NCBI GenBank assembly: GCA_016284575.1
Contig: JAEEPD010000064.1
Span: 1 to 20,302 of the forward strand
Length of the DNA: 20,302 nt
DNA from: Bacillota bacterium
Lineage (GTDB): Bacteria > Bacillota > Clostridia > Peptostreptococcales > Anaerovoracaceae
Direction: 5' to 3'
A program made the translations under genes and the position numbers. Positions 19,778-20,302 of the stretch are shown piece by piece (the stretch's first letter is position 1; each line of letters begins with the position of its first letter). The notes below the pieces were generated by a model. That model did not search any database, had not been told where the DNA came from, and was given only the letters and a program-made list of their open reading frames with translations.

Positions 19778-20302
19778 CTATTCCTGAAGCTCTATCCAGA
19801 TTTCATAGGCTGTCTCCAGCTCCTCCCGCGTGCTTTCAAGCAGGGCTGCAAGCTCGGCTGCCCTGGCCTGATCCGCGAATACCTCGGGCCTGCAGAGCTC
19901 CTGTTCGATGTCCAAGACCCTGGTCTCCAGCTCCTGGACCTTCTCCTCGGCCTCCTTCAGCTGCCGAGCCCTTCTGCGGGCTTCAGTCTGGCGCTGCTTT
20001 TCCTCCTGCATTGCACGGATGCGCTCCTCCTTGCTGAGCTGCTTCTTCAGCTCCTCGCCGGCTGCAGCAGCCTGTTTTTCGCTGTTTATATAGCTGGTGG
20101 CAACACCCATGCTCTTAAGGTAGGACCTGCCGCTTCCTATGGTCTCCCGCTTTTCGGAATAATAATCGTAGCCGCCAAGGAAGACGCTTATGCCCTCCGG
20201 TCCCAGCTCATATATTGCTGTGGGTATGCGCTGCAGAAGATAGCGGTCGTGGGAAACTATCAGGATGGTTCCCGGGAAGGCCAGCAGGGCCTCTTCAAAA
20301 AC
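19778..20302 (-). CDS. ABC-F family ATPase, C-terminal part (5' end outside window)
   Basis: The open frame runs from the right edge to TAG 19778-19780, giving 174 residues. The first visible part is the end of the second ATP-binding domain: PGTILIVSHDRYLLQRI contains the switch histidine of SHDR, followed by YELGPEGISVFLGGYDYYSEKR. Then comes a charged helical coiled coil (KEERIRAMQEEKQRQTEARR..., LKEAEEKVQELETRVLDIEQEL) ending ESTREELETAYEIWIELQE, typical of Uup/YdiF-like ABC-F proteins that act on the ribosome. Which ABC-F subgroup it is cannot be told without the linker between the ATPase domains. No clear terminator follows the stop. It reads in the same direction as acpP. Confidence 0.9.
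   Translation of the reverse strand, partial: VFEEALLAFPGTILIVSHDRYLLQRIPTAIYELGPEGISVFLGGYDYYSEKRETIGSGRSYLKSMGVATSYINSEKQAAAAGEELKKQLSKEERIRAMQEEKQRQTEARRRARQLKEAEEKVQELETRVLDIEQELCRPEVFADQARAAELAALLESTREELETAYEIWIELQE

Overview
The window looks like chromosomal DNA from an anaerobic Bacillota, most likely a Clostridia member. This rests on AGGAGG-type ribosome binding sites, TTGACA/TATAAT-like promoters, the long Firmicutes-type (class II) GalT, a tsaE-tsaB-rimI-tsaD operon, an SLH-domain secreted protein and a small acidic ACP. Core genes are fairly GC-rich. The stretch at about 8.04-10.07 kb and the lead-in to the small acidic gene near 16.8 kb are visibly AT-richer. I cannot assign a genus from sequence reading alone.

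Layout. (1) 1-2368 (+): the tail of a GNAT acetyltransferase, two adjacent paralogous genes of unknown function, a DUF4177 protein and a second GNAT. (2) 2441-3298 (-): an HExxH metalloprotease-like protein that runs into that cluster; upstream of it, 3498-4745 (+) is a FAD-dependent oxidoreductase with its own extended -10 promoter, ending at a bidirectional terminator. (3) 4792-5283 (-): an O6-alkylguanine-DNA methyltransferase, divergent from galT and a ferredoxin-type aldo/keto reductase (+). (4) 8037-10068: an AT-rich accessory stretch with two small membrane-anchored proteins of unknown function, then about 0.9 kb without genes. That gene-free part holds repeats and three similar terminator hairpins, each next to a tRNA 3' end; only the last tRNA, tRNA-Val(CAC), is intact. 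(5) 10366-11061 (+): a DUF937 protein. (6) 11178-13163 (-): one open frame joining a complete NUDIX hydrolase to a complete M32 carboxypeptidase. (7) 13246-16206 (+): tsaE, tsaB, rimI and tsaD, divergent from (6). (8) 16246-16675: remains of a secreted SLH-type protein; then a small acidic protein, a HigA-like helix-turn-helix gene and an intact SLH-domain secreted protein. (9) 19422-20302 (-): acyl carrier protein and the C-terminal part of an ABC-F ATPase that runs off the window.

How the genes work together. tsaE, tsaB and tsaD make the bacterial t6A37 tRNA-modification machinery, and rimI is its usual neighbour. galT and the aldo/keto reductase are co-directional with a 44-nt gap and may be co-transcribed. 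acpP serves fatty-acid synthesis. Most remaining genes are single units bounded by visible terminators.

I see no CRISPR array, complete insertion sequence, rRNA or phage module. The most notable items are the NUDIX-M32 fusion, the repeated tRNA-end/terminator scars, the unknown paralogue pair, and an aldo/keto reductase lacking canonical catalytic residues.
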